DNA of 34,471 nucleotides from Rikenellaceae bacterium (GCA_017936385.1 JAGBFQ010000030.1:1-34471), one strand, 5' to 3'. Positions 1-9,241 are shown, counted from the stretch's first letter. Made by a program: numbers and translations. The notes: generated by a model from the sequence alone, not told the origin.

Positions 1-24
1 AGCCAGGATCAAACTCTCCATTAT
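1..24 (-). rRNA. 16S rRNA gene, 5' end only
   Basis: The complement of bases 1-17 reads AGAGTTTGATCCTGGCT, the nearly universal sequence at the start of bacterial 16S rRNA (the 27F primer site). By comparison with E. coli numbering the mature 5' end should lie about seven bases further, near base 24. The gene runs leftwards out of the window, so only its tip is present and nothing can be said about the rest of the rRNA operon. The boxA-like leader and two promoters lying upstream on the same strand support this reading. Confidence 0.95.
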
Positions 25-120
25 AAAAAATATTGTTTTGTTAAATCTTGGCTTATTCTCAAAGGTATTGCTTTGAAAACTCTTCAAAAGAAGAGTGATA
101 AAACTATTTAGCTGCTCAAA

Positions 121-133
121 AATCTCAAAGAAC
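121..133 (-). promoter_or_regulatory. boxA-like antitermination site in rRNA leader
   Basis: On the minus strand this reads GTTCTTTGAGATT, similar to the boxA elements found in rRNA leaders (E. coli TGCTCTTTAACA; Bacteroidetes leaders commonly carry GTTCTTTGA). It lies about 100 bases before the 16S 5' end and downstream of both rRNA promoters, where a Nus-factor loading site is expected. Assigned from sequence and position only. Confidence 0.55.
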
Positions 134-229
134 CTCGTTCTATATTCTCATAAAAGAACTTGTCATTTTCAACCACAACTCTCGCTTGACTGTCACTCTT
201 ATCGAGTGGTTTCGTTCAAATTGCGGGTG

Positions 230-261
230 CAAAGGTAAGGGGTTATTTTCAAACTTCCAAA
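230..261 (-). promoter_or_regulatory. rRNA operon promoter P2
   Basis: The minus strand carries TTTG (258-261), 20 bases, then TACCTTTG (230-237). This matches the Bacteroidetes promoter consensus (TTTG, 19-21 bases, TAnnTTTG). Transcription should start a few bases left of 230 and run through the boxA-like site into the 16S gene, giving a leader of roughly 200 nt. Confidence 0.8.
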
Positions 262-422
262 TTTTTCGAGAACTTTTTTCGAAAAATTTTTCAGAGGCGG
301 TTCAGACTGCCTTTTGAGTCACTCTTGCAGACTCGGCCATCTTCACCCGAATAACCTCTTTCACCCTTTTCTAAGAACTCTTGCAACTCGGAATCGTTTA
401 CCGTTTTTCCTCATTTGCGGTG

Positions 423-455
423 CAAAGATAAGCACATTTTTTGGTATCTTCCAAA
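423..455 (-). promoter_or_regulatory. rRNA operon promoter P1 (upstream, tandem)
   Basis: The minus strand carries TTTG (452-455), 21 bases, then TATCTTTG (423-430). It is a second consensus promoter about 193 bases upstream of P2, pointing the same way. Both are followed by TGCACCCGC or TGCACCGC and preceded by ATTTGGAAG, so they look like a duplicated promoter unit. Tandem promoters are usual for rRNA operons. Confidence 0.75.
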
Positions 456-633
456 TGTTTTATGAAGTTTTTTAAAAAATTTTTAAATTCAAAAAGTCAT
501 CTTGTTATACATCAGCCCTTTAGGCGTACAACTCTCTTAGGCATTCATCACACGCCCCAACCACACACGCAACAAAACTGATTTCGGCACAAAATAATTC
601 TCCCTATATTATATAATATGTATGATTTTTTCG
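456..633. other. Spacer between rRNA promoters and leuS promoter
   Basis: This is an AT-rich spacer between the divergent rRNA promoter P1 and the leuS -7 box. I see no coding region, RNA gene or strong hairpin. Bases 605-619 carry an A/T-only run resembling those beside the hairpins near 7520 and 9635. The DNA between 25 and 420 is rRNA leader and promoter sequence described separately. Confidence 0.6.
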
Positions 634-641
634 TACATTTG
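634..641 (+). promoter_or_regulatory. -7 box of the leuS operon promoter
   Basis: TACATTTG matches the Bacteroidetes -7 consensus TAnnTTTG and lies 30 bases before the leuS ATG. No convincing TTTG sits about 20 bases upstream; that stretch is A/T-only. Only the -7 box is therefore claimed. It would drive leuS, the yitT-like gene, metG and ilvE, which are closely spaced with no other clear promoter between them. Confidence 0.55.
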
Positions 642-671
642 TGCCGCAATAAACACTAATGACAACTAAAC

Positions 672-3413
672 ATGGAGTACAACTTCAAAGAAATTGAAAA
701 TAAATGGCAGGCCTTGTGGCAACAACGAGGCACCTATAAAGTAAAGGTAGACCCCTCGCGTCCCAAATTCTATGTCCTCGACATGTTCCCCTACCCCTCG
801 GGTGCGGGATTGCACGTGGGACACCCGCTGGGCTACATCGCTTCGGACATCTACTCGCGCTACAAACGCCTGCGCGGTTACAACGTACTGCACCCGATGG
901 GATACGACGCTTTCGGTCTGCCCGCCGAGCAATACGCCATCCAAACCGGCCAACACCCCGCCGTAACCACCGAAAATAACATTGCACGCTATCGCAGCCA
1001 GCTCGACAAAATCGGTTTCAGCTATGATTGGGACCGTGAGGTGCGAACCTGCGACCCCGGATACTACAAATGGACCCAATGGGCCTTCCTCAAAATGTTC
1101 GGCCACTACTACGACCGCAACGAGGACAAGGCCATGCCCATCGAGAACCTTATCGCCCACTTTGAAAAGTCGGGTACCGAGGGTGTGAACGCTGCTTGCA
1201 CCACCGAGATGAGTTTCACGGCCGAGCAGTGGGCCGCAATGGACGAGGCTCGCCGCGAGGAGGTGCTGCAAAACTACCGCTTGGCATTCCGCGCCGACAC
1301 CATGGTAAACTGGTGCGCAGGTCTGGGTACGGTGCTTGCCAACGACGAGGTGAAGGACGGATTGAGTGTGCGCGGAGGTTTCCCCGTGGAGCAGAAACGC
1401 ATGAAACAATGGTTGCTCCGTGTGACCGCCTACGCCGAGCGTCTGCTCAAGGGCTTGGACTCGTTGGAGTGGAGTGACTCGCTCAAGGAGATTCAACGCA
1501 ACTGGATTGGCCAAAGCACGGGTGCTCAGATGTTCTTCGATGTGGCCGACTCGCCGCTGAAACTCGAAATCTTCACCACCCGCCCTGACACCATCTTCGG
1601 TGTTACGTTTATGGTTGTGGCTCCCGAGCACAAAGACCTGATGGCTCTCACCTCGGACGAGCAACGCGCCGCCGTGGAGGAGTACATCGAGCAGACCAAG
1701 AAACGTAGCGAGCGTGAGCGTATTGCCGAAACCCGCCGTGTGAGTGGTGTGTTCACGGGAAGTTACGCCGTAAATCCTTTTACCGATAAGAAGATTCCCA
1801 TCTACGTGAGCGACTATGTGCTGGCAGGATACGGAACAGGTGCCATTATGGCCGTTCCCGCACACGACAGCCGCGACTACGCCTTTGCAAAACACTTCGG
1901 GCTCGAAATCATCCCCGTTGTGGAGGGTGGCGACATCTCGGTTGAGAGCTACGACGCCAAGAGCGGAGCTATGATTAACTCGGGATTTATCACCGGCAAG
2001 GATGTCAAAGAGGCTATTCCGATGATGTTCGACGAGGTTGAGCGTCGTGGTCTGGGCCACAAACAGGTAAACTACCGCCTGCGTGATGCTATCTTCTCGC
2101 GCCAAAGATATTGGGGCGAGCCGTTCCCCATCTACTACAAGGACGATATTGCATACCCCGTGGAGGAGTCGAAACTGCCCGTAGAGTTGCCCGCCGTGGC
2201 CAACTTCACCCCCACCGAGAGTGGAGAGCCCCCCTTGGCACGTGTCGAAGGTTGGGAGTACGAGACCAGCACCATGCCCGGTTTTGCCGGTTCGAGCGCA
2301 TACTACCTGCGCTACATGGACCCCTCGAACGACCAAGCTCTGGTGAGCCGCGAGGCCAACGACTACTGGCGTAACGTCGACCTCTATGTGGGAGGTATCG
2401 AGCACGCCACGGGTCACCTCATCTATTCGCGTTTCTGGAACAAGTTCCTCTTTGATATGGGATGCATTTGCGAGGACGAGCCGTTCAAGAAACTCGTAAA
2501 CCAAGGTATGATTCAAGGTCGTTCGAACTTTGTGTATCGCATCAAAGGTACCAATAAATACGTGTCGGTGGGACTCAAGGACCAATACGACACCCAAGAA
2601 ATCCACGTCGATGTAAACATTGTCAAGAACGATGTACTCGACTTGGACGCCTTCCGTGGCTGGATGCCCGAATTCAAGGACGCAGAGTTTGTGTTGGAGG
2701 ACGGCAAGTACATCTGCGGCTGGGCTATCGAAAAGATGAGTAAGAGTATGTACAACGTGGTGAACCCCGACTACATTGTCGAGCAATACGGTGCCGACAC
2801 GCTACGTATGTACGAAATCTTCCTTGGTCCGTTGGAGCAGAGCAAACCGTGGGACACCAACGGTATCGACGGTGTTCACAAATTCCTGCGTCGCTTCTGG
2901 CGTCTGTTCCAAGACAAGGAGGGCGGCTTTGCGGTAAGTGGCGATGCTGCAACCCCCGCAGAGATGAAAACCCTGCACAAGACCATCAAGAAGGTGTCGG
3001 AGGACATCGAGAACTTCTCGTTCAACACCGCCGTCAGTGCTTTCATGATTTGCCTGAACGAGTTGGGTGCATGCAACAAACGCGAAGTGCTGGAGCCTCT
3101 GACCGTACTGATTGCTCCGTTCGCGCCGCACATCGCCGAGGAGTTGTGGAGCGAGGCTCTGGGTCACGAAGACTCGGTATTTGATGCAGCAATGCCCGAG
3201 TTCAACGCCGATTACCTGGTTGAGAACAGCTTTGAATACCCCGTTTCGGTAAACGGCAAACTGCGCTTTAAGAAACAAATCGCACTGGGTCTGTCGCCCA
3301 AAGAGGTCGAGGCCGAGGTGCTGGCCGACCCCGCAGCAGAGAAGTGGCTGGAGGGTAAACCCGTACGCAAGGTGATTGTGGTACCGGGCAAGATTGTTAA
3401 TATCGTAATCTAA
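672..3413 (+). CDS. leuS: Leucine--tRNA ligase (LeuRS)
   Basis: This class I aminoacyl-tRNA synthetase attaches leucine to tRNA-Leu in the cytoplasm. The 913-aa protein begins [12 protein letters not shown], has the HIGH signature as HVGH at residues 48-51 within [15 protein letters not shown], and the KMSKS loop as KMSKSMYN at 688-692. The large insertion between them contains the CP1 editing domain, where the DTIFGVTF and [18 protein letters not shown] motifs are recognisable. The C-terminal part is the anticodon-binding helical domain plus a short tail ending in IVNIVI. Length is close to the family norm (around 860-940 aa). The ATG at 672 is chosen because it follows a TACATTTG promoter box by 30 bases and aligns with the usual LeuRS start. 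It is first in a four-gene operon; the next gene starts 14 bases after its stop. Confidence 0.98.
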   Translation: MEYNFKEIENKWQALWQQRGTYKVKVDPSRPKFYVLDMFPYPSGAGLHVGHPLGYIASDIYSRYKRLRGYNVLHPMGYDAFGLPAEQYAIQTGQHPAVTTENNIARYRSQLDKIGFSYDWDREVRTCDPGYYKWTQWAFLKMFGHYYDRNEDKAMPIENLIAHFEKSGTEGVNAACTTEMSFTAEQWAAMDEARREEVLQNYRLAFRADTMVNWCAGLGTVLANDEVKDGLSVRGGFPVEQKRMKQWLLRVTAYAERLLKGLDSLEWSDSLKEIQRNWIGQSTGAQMFFDVADSPLKLEIFTTRPDTIFGVTFMVVAPEHKDLMALTSDEQRAAVEEYIEQTKKRSERERIAETRRVSGVFTGSYAVNPFTDKKIPIYVSDYVLAGYGTGAIMAVPAHDSRDYAFAKHFGLEIIPVVEGGDISVESYDAKSGAMINSGFITGKDVKEAIPMMFDEVERRGLGHKQVNYRLRDAIFSRQRYWGEPFPIYYKDDIAYPVEESKLPVELPAVANFTPTESGEPPLARVEGWEYETSTMPGFAGSSAYYLRYMDPSNDQALVSREANDYWRNVDLYVGGIEHATGHLIYSRFWNKFLFDMGCICEDEPFKKLVNQGMIQGRSNFVYRIKGTNKYVSVGLKDQYDTQEIHVDVNIVKNDVLDLDAFRGWMPEFKDAEFVLEDGKYICGWAIEKMSKSMYNVVNPDYIVEQYGADTLRMYEIFLGPLEQSKPWDTNGIDGVHKFLRRFWRLFQDKEGGFAVSGDAATPAEMKTLHKTIKKVSEDIENFSFNTAVSAFMICLNELGACNKREVLEPLTVLIAPFAPHIAEELWSEALGHEDSVFDAAMPEFNADYLVENSFEYPVSVNGKLRFKKQIALGLSPKEVEAEVLADPAAEKWLEGKPVRKVIVVPGKIVNIVI

Positions 3414-3427
3414 AACGAATAACTGAT

Positions 3428-4375
3428 ATGGGAAAGTTTAACGCTAATTCGATTCTCAAAGTCATCAAGGAGTATGTTCTGATGGCTGTGGGTTGTGCAG
3501 GCTACTCGTTTGCGTGGTCGAGCATCATCTCGCCTGCGGGCGTAATCGGTGGAGGCGCCAGTGGTTTGGCCCTTGTTATTGAGCACGCCACACGAGGCAC
3601 CGCACTGCTGCCCGACGGACTGCCTATGGGTACGGGATTCTTCATCATCAACGCAATCCTCATCACGCTGGCGGTGCTCACCGTGGGAGTGAAGTTCGGA
3701 GCCAAGACCATCTACTGTATCGTAATGATTTCGGTATTCCTGGATGTGTTCGGAACATTCCTCTCGGGCGACCTGCTGGGCATTGCCGACGACAAGATGT
3801 TGTCGACCATTTTGGGTGCCGTTGTTGCGGGTGCGGGCGTGAGCCTGAGTTTCCACGAAGGCGGCTCGACCGGCGGTACGGACATCGTATGGATGATTAT
3901 CAACCACTTTAAAAAAGTGAGCTATGGTAAGATTCTGATGTTGGTTGACTTTATGATTATCGCAAGTTCGTATCTGGTGTACGGCAGCATCTCGACCATC
4001 ATCTACGGCTTTGTGATGGTTACAGTGTTCGGTTACACGGTCGATATGATTATGGCGGGCAACAAGCAGTCGTCGCAAATCTTTGTATTCTCGAAGAACT
4101 ACAAGGAAATCGCTGACAAAATCACCAGCAGCCTGCATCGTGGAGTAACCATCCTGGATGGCGTGGGAGCCTACACGGGCAACCCGTCGAAAATGCTGGT
4201 TGTCATCTGTCGCAAATTCGAAACCGACACCATTCTGAAAATCGTAAAAGACAGCGACCCCAACGCCTTCCTGTCGGTGGGCGCAGTAATGGGAGTCTAT
4301 GGCGAGGGCTTCGAGGCCCTGCCCGAAACCAAACAAACTGCAAAGAAGAAATCTAACAAAGAGGAGAATAAATAA
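3428..4375 (+). CDS. YitT/DUF2179-family membrane protein
   Basis: This is a predicted inner-membrane protein of 315 aa. The N-terminal two thirds hold about five to six hydrophobic segments with the family's glycine-rich stretch ([16 protein letters not shown]) and the [13 protein letters not shown] motif. The C-terminal third (from about residue 220) is a soluble DUF2179 domain, seen in [19 protein letters not shown] and the [12 protein letters not shown] end. The molecular function of the family is not established; transport or signalling roles have been suggested. It sits between leuS and metG, and its TAA stop overlaps the metG ATG by one base (TAATG), so translation of the two is probably coupled. 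I read the neighbourhood as shared expression rather than proof of a role in tRNA charging. Confidence 0.9.
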   Translation: MGKFNANSILKVIKEYVLMAVGCAGYSFAWSSIISPAGVIGGGASGLALVIEHATRGTALLPDGLPMGTGFFIINAILITLAVLTVGVKFGAKTIYCIVMISVFLDVFGTFLSGDLLGIADDKMLSTILGAVVAGAGVSLSFHEGGSTGGTDIVWMIINHFKKVSYGKILMLVDFMIIASSYLVYGSISTIIYGFVMVTVFGYTVDMIMAGNKQSSQIFVFSKNYKEIADKITSSLHRGVTILDGVGAYTGNPSKMLVVICRKFETDTILKIVKDSDPNAFLSVGAVMGVYGEGFEALPETKQTAKKKSNKEENK

Positions 4376-6411
4376 TGGCTAAAGAGTATAAAAGATATTT
4401 GGTAACATCGGCTCTGCCCTATGCCAACGGTCCGGTGCATATCGGCCACTTGGCAGGTGTGTACGTTCCGTCGGACATCTACGTTCGCTACTTGCGCCTG
4501 AGGGGCAAGGACGTTGTGTGGGTGTGCGGCTCGGACGAACACGGTGTACCTATCACCATCAAGGCACGCAGAGAGGGTGTGACACCGCAAGACGTGGTGG
4601 ACAAATACAACGCAATTATCAAAAAGTCGTTTGAGGGCCTGGGCATCTCGTTCGACATCTACTCGCGTACCACCTCGCCTACCCACCGCGTGACCGCATC
4701 GGAGTTCTTCCGCACGCTCTACGACAAGGGCGAGTTCGTGCAACAAACCTCGCAACAGTACTACGACCCCGAAGCCAAAACATTCTTGGCCGACCGCTAC
4801 ATCACCGGCACCTGCCCCAAATGTGGCAGCGAGGGAGCCTATGGCGACCAATGCGAGAAGTGCGGTTCGACGCTCAACGCTACGGACCTTATCAATCCCA
4901 AGAGTACTATCTCGGGTGCTGCTCCCGAGTTGAGAGATACCACACACTGGTTCCTGCCGCTGGATAAACACGAAGCAATGTTGCGCGAGTGGATTTTGGA
5001 GGGTCACAAGGAGTGGAAGAGCAACGTCTATGGCCAATGCAAGAGTTGGTTGGACGGTGGTCTGCAACCTCGTGCCGTGAGCCGCGACCTGGATTGGGGT
5101 ATTCCCGTTCCCGTCGAGGGTGCCGAAGGCAAGGTACTGTACGTTTGGTTCGACGCACCCATCGGCTACATCTCGGCCACCAAAGACCTGACACCCGATT
5201 GGGAGAAGTATTGGAAGAGCGAGGACACCAAGATGGTTCACTTCATCGGCAAGGACAACATCGTGTTCCACTGCATCGTGTTCCCCGCAATGCTGAAGGC
5301 ACACGGCGACTATATCCTGCCCGAAAACGTACCCGCCAACGAGTTCCTCAACCTGGAAGGCGACAAAATCTCAACCTCGAAGAATTGGGCCGTGTGGCTG
5401 AACGAGTACCTCGAGGATATGCCCGGTAAGGAGGACGTACTGCGCTATGTGTTGTGCGCCAACGCCCCTGAGACCAAAGACAACGACTTCACGTGGAAAG
5501 ACTACCAAGCACGCAACAACAATGAGCTGGTTGCCGTGTTGGGTAACTTTGTGAACCGCGCAATGGTGCTGACCGCAAAATATTTCGAGGGTAAGGTTCC
5601 CGCAGCTGGCGAACTCACCGATTTCGACCGCGAGATTCTGGCCGAACTGCCCAAACTGCGCACCGCCGTCGAGGAGAATATCGAAAACTACCGCTTCCGC
5701 GAGGCTCTCAAAGAGGCTATGAATATCGCCCGTCTGGGTAACAAATACCTGGCTGACACCGAACCGTGGAAGGTCATCAAAACCGACGAGGCTCGCGTGG
5801 CCACCATCCTGAATGTGGCTCTGCAAATTACCGCCAACTTGGCTGTGGTGATTGAGCCGTTTATGCCCTTCACCGCCACCAAGCTGCTGCGTATGCTGGG
5901 CGTCGAGAGTTTGAGTTGGGAGCAGGCCGGCAGCAGCGACATCCTCGCCGCAGGACACACGTTGGGTAAAGCCGAGTTGCTGTTCGAGAAAATCGAGGAT
6001 AGCGTAATCGAGGCCCAAGTGGCAAAACTCCAAGCCGCCAAAGCCGCCAACGAAGCCGCTGCAAAACCCGTTGAGCCGCAAAAGGCCGAAATCTCGTTCG
6101 ACGACTTCGAAAAACTCGACATCCGCATCGGCACGGTCGTGGAGGCCGAGAAGGTTGCCAAAACCAAGAAACTACTCAAACTGCTGGTGGATACGGGTAT
6201 CGACCGCCGAACCATTGTCAGCGGTATCGCCGAACACTTCTCGCCCGAGGAGTTGGTGGGCCGTCAAGTGATGGTGCTGGTAAACCTCGCTCCCCGCGAA
6301 CTGAAGGGAATTGAGTCGCGCGGAATGATTCTGATGGCAGAGGACGCAACAGGTAAACTCGTGATGGTTCCACCCACCGAGCCCGTGCGCAACGGTTCGC
6401 AAGTAGGTTAA
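4375..6411 (+). CDS. metG: Methionine--tRNA ligase with C-terminal tRNA-binding domain
   Basis: This class I synthetase charges initiator and elongator tRNA-Met. The 678-aa protein has the HIGH motif intact at residues 22-25 ([12 protein letters not shown]). A zinc-binding knuckle, [18 protein letters not shown], lies in the connective peptide. The KMSKS loop is written KISTSK at 331-336, as in many MetRS. After an Ala/Lys-rich linker around residues 545-570 comes a Trbp111/EMAP-II-like tRNA-binding domain (from [14 protein letters not shown] to the end), which in this family dimerises the enzyme and helps hold tRNA. The start overlaps the preceding stop by one base. The next gene begins 22 bases after the stop, on the same strand. 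Confidence 0.98.
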   Translation: MAKEYKRYLVTSALPYANGPVHIGHLAGVYVPSDIYVRYLRLRGKDVVWVCGSDEHGVPITIKARREGVTPQDVVDKYNAIIKKSFEGLGISFDIYSRTTSPTHRVTASEFFRTLYDKGEFVQQTSQQYYDPEAKTFLADRYITGTCPKCGSEGAYGDQCEKCGSTLNATDLINPKSTISGAAPELRDTTHWFLPLDKHEAMLREWILEGHKEWKSNVYGQCKSWLDGGLQPRAVSRDLDWGIPVPVEGAEGKVLYVWFDAPIGYISATKDLTPDWEKYWKSEDTKMVHFIGKDNIVFHCIVFPAMLKAHGDYILPENVPANEFLNLEGDKISTSKNWAVWLNEYLEDMPGKEDVLRYVLCANAPETKDNDFTWKDYQARNNNELVAVLGNFVNRAMVLTAKYFEGKVPAAGELTDFDREILAELPKLRTAVEENIENYRFREALKEAMNIARLGNKYLADTEPWKVIKTDEARVATILNVALQITANLAVVIEPFMPFTATKLLRMLGVESLSWEQAGSSDILAAGHTLGKAELLFEKIEDSVIEAQVAKLQAAKAANEAAAKPVEPQKAEISFDDFEKLDIRIGTVVEAEKVAKTKKLLKLLVDTGIDRRTIVSGIAEHFSPEELVGRQVMVLVNLAPRELKGIESRGMILMAEDATGKLVMVPPTEPVRNGSQVG

Positions 6412-6433
6412 CACTAACAAAACTTAAAATACA

Positions 6434-7459
6434 ATGGAAAACATCAAATGGGAAGAACTCGGTTTCGGATACATCCGCACCGACTACAACATCCGCTCGA
6501 CGTGGAAAAACGGTGAGTGGAGTACGCCCCGCTTGACCGAGGACGAAACTGTAAATATTCATATGGCTTCGACTGCTCTGCACTACGGTCAAACCGCCTT
6601 TGAGGGAGCCAAAGCATTCAAGGGTGCCGACGGCCGAATCCGTCTGTTCCGCATCGAGGAGAATGCCAAACGTCTGCAATCGTCGGCCGAATACCTGATG
6701 ATGGCTGTGCCCCCCGTAGAACTGATGGTTAAGATGACCGAGGAGGTTGTTCGTGCCAACGCCCGCTGGGTGCCCCCCTATGGTAGCGGCGCATCGCTCT
6801 ACATCCGTCCATTCTTGTTCGGTACGGGAGCCAACGTAGGTGTCAAACCCGCCGAGGAGTACGAACTGATTATCTTCGTAACCCCCGTGGGTCCCTACTT
6901 CAAGGCGGGATTCCAACCCATCCGCGCCATCATCGACCGCGACCACGACCGCGCAGCTCCTCTGGGCACGGGTCACATCAAGGCGGGTGGCAACTATGGC
7001 GCAAGCCTGCTGTCGGGCGACATTTGTCACAAACTGGGTTACCAAAGCGCAATCTATCTGGACGCCGCACACAAACGCTACATAGACGAGGCCGGTGCTG
7101 CCAACTTCTTCGGTATTAAGGACAACACCTACGTGACTCCCAAGTCGCACTCGGTGCTGCCATCAATCACCAATATGAGTCTGCGCGACTTGGCGGCCGA
7201 CTTGGGACTTAAGGTCGAGGAGCGTCTGGTTGAGTACACCGAACTCGGCACCTTCGAGGAGGCGGGAGCCTGCGGTACTGCGGCTGTGATTTCGCCTATC
7301 GGCGAGGTGTACGACCCGCTGGAGGACAAACACTATGTGTATGGCGGTGGCACCGAGGCGGGCCCCGTCAGCACCAAACTCTATAACCTGCTGCGTGGCA
7401 TCCAACTCGGCGATGAGCCCGATACTCACGGCTGGGTAACCTTCGTGGATATGGAGTAA
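6434..7459 (+). CDS. ilvE: Branched-chain amino acid aminotransferase
   Basis: This PLP-dependent fold-type IV transaminase interconverts leucine, isoleucine and valine with their 2-oxo acids using glutamate/2-oxoglutarate. The 341-aa length is typical of the larger (class II) BCATs. The catalytic lysine is K183 in GTGHIKAGGNYGAS. Other family marks are ALHYGQTAFEGAKAF near residues 49-63, LYIRPFLFGT, and the phosphate-binding GTFEEAGACGTAAVISPI region. It is the last gene of the leuS operon and ends 23 bases before a strong hairpin. Co-transcription with leuS makes sense, since one consumes leucine and the other makes or degrades it, but this is inference. Confidence 0.95.
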   Translation: MENIKWEELGFGYIRTDYNIRSTWKNGEWSTPRLTEDETVNIHMASTALHYGQTAFEGAKAFKGADGRIRLFRIEENAKRLQSSAEYLMMAVPPVELMVKMTEEVVRANARWVPPYGSGASLYIRPFLFGTGANVGVKPAEEYELIIFVTPVGPYFKAGFQPIRAIIDRDHDRAAPLGTGHIKAGGNYGASLLSGDICHKLGYQSAIYLDAAHKRYIDEAGAANFFGIKDNTYVTPKSHSVLPSITNMSLRDLAADLGLKVEERLVEYTELGTFEEAGACGTAAVISPIGEVYDPLEDKHYVYGGGTEAGPVSTKLYNLLRGIQLGDEPDTHGWVTFVDME

Positions 7460-7482
7460 CCGCCACGAGGAGCAAAAGCAAT

Positions 7483-7516
7483 GGGGCTGTCACAACAAGT
7501 TATGTTGTACAGCCCC
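7483..7516. terminator. Bidirectional hairpin between ilvE and the peroxide-defence operon
   Basis: The arms GGGGCTGT-C-ACAACA and TGTTGT-ACAGCCCC pair with a single bulged C around a 5-base loop (AGTTA). On the plus strand it is followed by the A/T-rich TTATTATATATAAT, on the minus strand by ATTGCTTTTGCT. Two operons converge here, so it probably stops both. A 15-base box beside it (7522-7536) recurs next to the hairpin at 9650. Confidence 0.85.
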
Positions 7517-7541
7517 TTATTATATATAATAGGTATAAATT

Positions 7542-7946
7542 CTACCTCCAAACGTTGCACAAAAACCTCGCCGACGACAGCAAAAGCATAGGCCCCAAAC
7601 CCGAATAGAACGACGCGGTGAACTGCAACGGTACGGCAGGGATGTGCTTCAACGCCACACCCAATGACATCATAAACAGCATCAATATCCAACCTCGCAA
7701 AGGGAAAGTCTGCCACAAGCGAGCCTTCGAGGGCAATTTGGCGATTCTGCCCGAATATCGAGCCACAACCCTACGAAACATAAAATAGAACGCCACAAGC
7801 ACCGTCACCGTACACAATATCAACCACCATAGGTCGTCAATCGCCACTGCACGGTATGCCGCAACGCCCTTTGAGGTAATAATGCAACCCGGCACACCCC
7901 ATAACAGAGCGGCCATTAGGTAGAGAAATTCTCGTCGAACGGGCAT
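7542..7946 (-). CDS. Hypothetical four-helix membrane protein
   Basis: I do not recognise a named family for this 134-aa protein. It shows four hydrophobic stretches at about residues 6-24, 38-57, 83-102 and 110-130. A basic loop (RRVVARYSGRIAKLPSKARLW) lies between the second and third, which by the positive-inside rule should face the cytoplasm. The motif LKHIPAVPLQFTASFYSGLG looks conserved-like but has no function I can name. It is the last gene of the operon begun by glutathione peroxidase, starting 4 bases after the 61-aa gene, and ends just before the shared hairpin. A membrane role in stress response is guesswork from context. Confidence 0.75.
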   Translation of the reverse strand: MPVRREFLYLMAALLWGVPGCIITSKGVAAYRAVAIDDLWWLILCTVTVLVAFYFMFRRVVARYSGRIAKLPSKARLWQTFPLRGWILMLFMMSLGVALKHIPAVPLQFTASFYSGLGPMLLLSSARFLCNVWR

Positions 7947-7950
7947 TTAA

Positions 7951-8136
7951 TCAGTACTTTGAGAAGTTGTAACGGGTTCGAATATTCTCCTGTTCGGCAG
8001 GCTCAAGAGAGTTGAAATATGCCCTCCAGCCAGGGCAGAAATTGATGTGCCAACGCCAAAAACGGCCGATGAATGATTTGGGACTCTTCTCGTACTTTGC
8101 CCTCAAGGGGCAAGAAGCGCATTTGTACTCTTGCAT
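7951..8136 (-). CDS. Small Cys-rich hypothetical protein (61 aa)
   Basis: This is a short basic, aromatic protein with CxxC near the N-terminus (C6 and C9 in YKCASCPLR), H30 and C34 in WHINFCPGW. The CxxC...H...C spacing could bind a metal or iron-sulphur cluster or act in thiol chemistry, but no family name is claimed. It lies 12 bases after the OhrR-type repressor gene and 4 bases before the membrane-protein gene, all on one strand. That tight packing, an ATG start and the cysteine pattern argue it is real despite its size. Confidence 0.7.
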   Translation of the reverse strand: MQEYKCASCPLRAKYEKSPKSFIGRFWRWHINFCPGWRAYFNSLEPAEQENIRTRYNFSKY

Positions 8137-8148
8137 AATGGTATAGTT

Positions 8149-8571
8149 TTAGAATGTTTTTATCATCTTGCGAAGCAAAGTGTAGAGTTGCATCGCCTCA
8201 TCATTTTCGAGCGTCAGGCACTGCGACATCTTGGTGGGGACCTCGGAGAGTTTATCGTGCAACGCCTCGCCCGCCTCGGTAATGGTAAGGACCACCACGC
8301 GCTCATCCTCCGCCGACCTTGCACGACTCAACCACCCGTTGCGTTCCATTTTTTTAAGCATCGGAGTGAGTGTTCCCGAATCGAGGTATAGAAGTTTGCC
8401 CATATCACGAACCGTAATTTCTCGATACTCCCACATAACCATCATTGCAATGTATTGGGTGTAGGTCATCCCAAAGGGTTCGAGCAATGGGGTGTAGCGA
8501 CGTACAATCTCTTTGGCGCAGGCGTAAAGCGGGAAACAGAGTTGGTTATCAAGTTTTAAGAGTGGGTTCAT
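8149..8571 (-). CDS. ohrR: MarR-family organic-peroxide-responsive repressor (OhrR-like)
   Basis: This 140-aa winged-helix regulator is of the OhrR branch of the MarR family, which senses organic hydroperoxides or hypochlorite by oxidation of an N-terminal cysteine. The sensing cysteine is visible as C12 in LDNQLCFPLYA, with the partner tyrosine at 16. The wing-helix DNA-binding part covers roughly residues 55-100 (LLYLDSGTLTPMLKKMERNGWL, then SAEDERVVVLTIT). Its ATG overlaps the glutathione peroxidase stop in an ATGA arrangement, so the two are translationally coupled. It probably represses its own operon from the promoter at 9085-9115, where the operator remains to be located. Symbol by homology only. 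Confidence 0.88.
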   Translation of the reverse strand: MNPLLKLDNQLCFPLYACAKEIVRRYTPLLEPFGMTYTQYIAMMVMWEYREITVRDMGKLLYLDSGTLTPMLKKMERNGWLSRARSAEDERVVVLTITEAGEALHDKLSEVPTKMSQCLTLENDEAMQLYTLLRKMIKTF

Positions 8572-9041
8572 AGCAATCTAAGTATATCGTTTTCAATCTT
8601 TTCGGGCTTGGTCATAGGGGCGTATCGTTCGACCACACGGCCATCTCTCGACACAAGGAACTTGGTGAAATTCCATTTGATGCCATCTCCCATAAAGCCA
8701 CGTTGGCGGCTCTTCAGAAAACGAAAAAGAGGCTCTTGCTTATCGCCATTGACGTCAATCTTGGCAAAACGCGGGAAGGAGGTATGATACTTGAGCGTGC
8801 AAAAACTGTCGATTTCCTCGTCCGTTCCCGGAGCTTGGTGTCCGAATTGATTGCATGGAAAATCCAGAATTTCGAATCCGCTCTCTTTGTAGGTGTCATA
8901 CAATTTTTGCAAACCTTCGTATTGTGGCGTAAAACCACACGCCACAGCGGTGTTGACAATCAGAAGCACCTTGCCTCGAAATGTCGACATCGGGACTTGC
9001 TGACCATCAGTCCCCGTGACACTAAAATCATAAATGCTCAT
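8568..9041 (-). CDS. Glutathione peroxidase family thiol peroxidase
   Basis: This peroxidase reduces hydroperoxides using thiols; bacterial cysteine versions usually take electrons from thioredoxin rather than glutathione. Reading from MSIYDFSV the protein is 157 aa, the normal size. The catalytic residue is Cys35 in NTAVACGFTPQYEGL, with the second family motif LDFPCNQFGHQAPG (C63, Q69) and the tryptophan in KWNFTKFLV. An in-frame codon 54 bases upstream could extend the reading frame, but the consensus promoter -7 box (9085-9092) overlaps that region. The transcript should therefore begin downstream of it, and ATG at 9041 is the start. It is first in a four-gene operon with the OhrR-like repressor. 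Confidence 0.93.
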   Translation of the reverse strand: MSIYDFSVTGTDGQQVPMSTFRGKVLLIVNTAVACGFTPQYEGLQKLYDTYKESGFEILDFPCNQFGHQAPGTDEEIDSFCTLKYHTSFPRFAKIDVNGDKQEPLFRFLKSRQRGFMGDGIKWNFTKFLVSRDGRVVERYAPMTKPEKIENDILRLL

Positions 9042-9084
9042 ACGGCTTACGTTTTTTGATTTTACACAATTGAATTGCGTGCCA

Positions 9085-9115
9085 CAAATATACATTTTTT
9101 CGCGTGAGATTTCAA
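9085..9115 (-). promoter_or_regulatory. Promoter of the glutathione peroxidase-ohrR operon
   Basis: On the minus strand TTG (9113-9115) is followed after 20 bases by TATATTTG (9085-9092), a strong match to the Bacteroidetes consensus. The predicted start of transcription near 9078 leaves a leader of about 35 nt before the ATG at 9041, which settles the gene's start codon. Any OhrR operator should lie here or in the leader; I could not point to a clear palindrome. Confidence 0.8.
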
Positions 9116-9198
9116 CATTTTCATCTTTTTTTTATTCGCCGAGGTTTTTTCCTCACAAAAATCATTGCTTTCCGTGGTCAGAGATTCTCAATTTGTCT

Positions 9199-9206
9199 TA
9201 TTTTTG
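9199..9206 (+). promoter_or_regulatory. Possible -7 box for crcB
   Basis: TATTTTTG fits TAnnTTTG and lies 35 bases before the crcB ATG at 9242. No good TTTG is present about 20 bases upstream, so the assignment is tentative. The 200-base gap between the divergent peroxidase and crcB genes holds only these two promoters as far as I can see; I found no fluoride riboswitch signature. Confidence 0.45.
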
Positions 9207-9241
9207 TAGAGTGTTTAAGGCAGAACCAAAATATAAACTCT

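Noticed and set aside
666-2786. A 706-codon open frame on the minus strand across leuS
   Set aside because: It lies fully antisense to a clear LeuRS, has no recognisable domain, and such long antisense frames are common opposite GC-rich genes with biased codon use.
9042-9095. Upstream start giving glutathione peroxidase 18 more residues
   Set aside because: The promoter -7 box at 9085-9092 overlaps that start, so the transcript would not include it; the extra residues also do not match the family N-terminus.
9042-9241. Fluoride riboswitch ahead of crcB
   Set aside because: The conserved motif and pseudoknot sequence of the crcB riboswitch are not seen; the distance from the probable -7 box to the ATG is also too short to hold one.
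9104-9241. N-terminal extension of crcB by 46 codons
   Set aside because: It would overlap the likely -7 box and make the protein 172 aa, while the family is about 110-130 aa and starts right at the first membrane helix.
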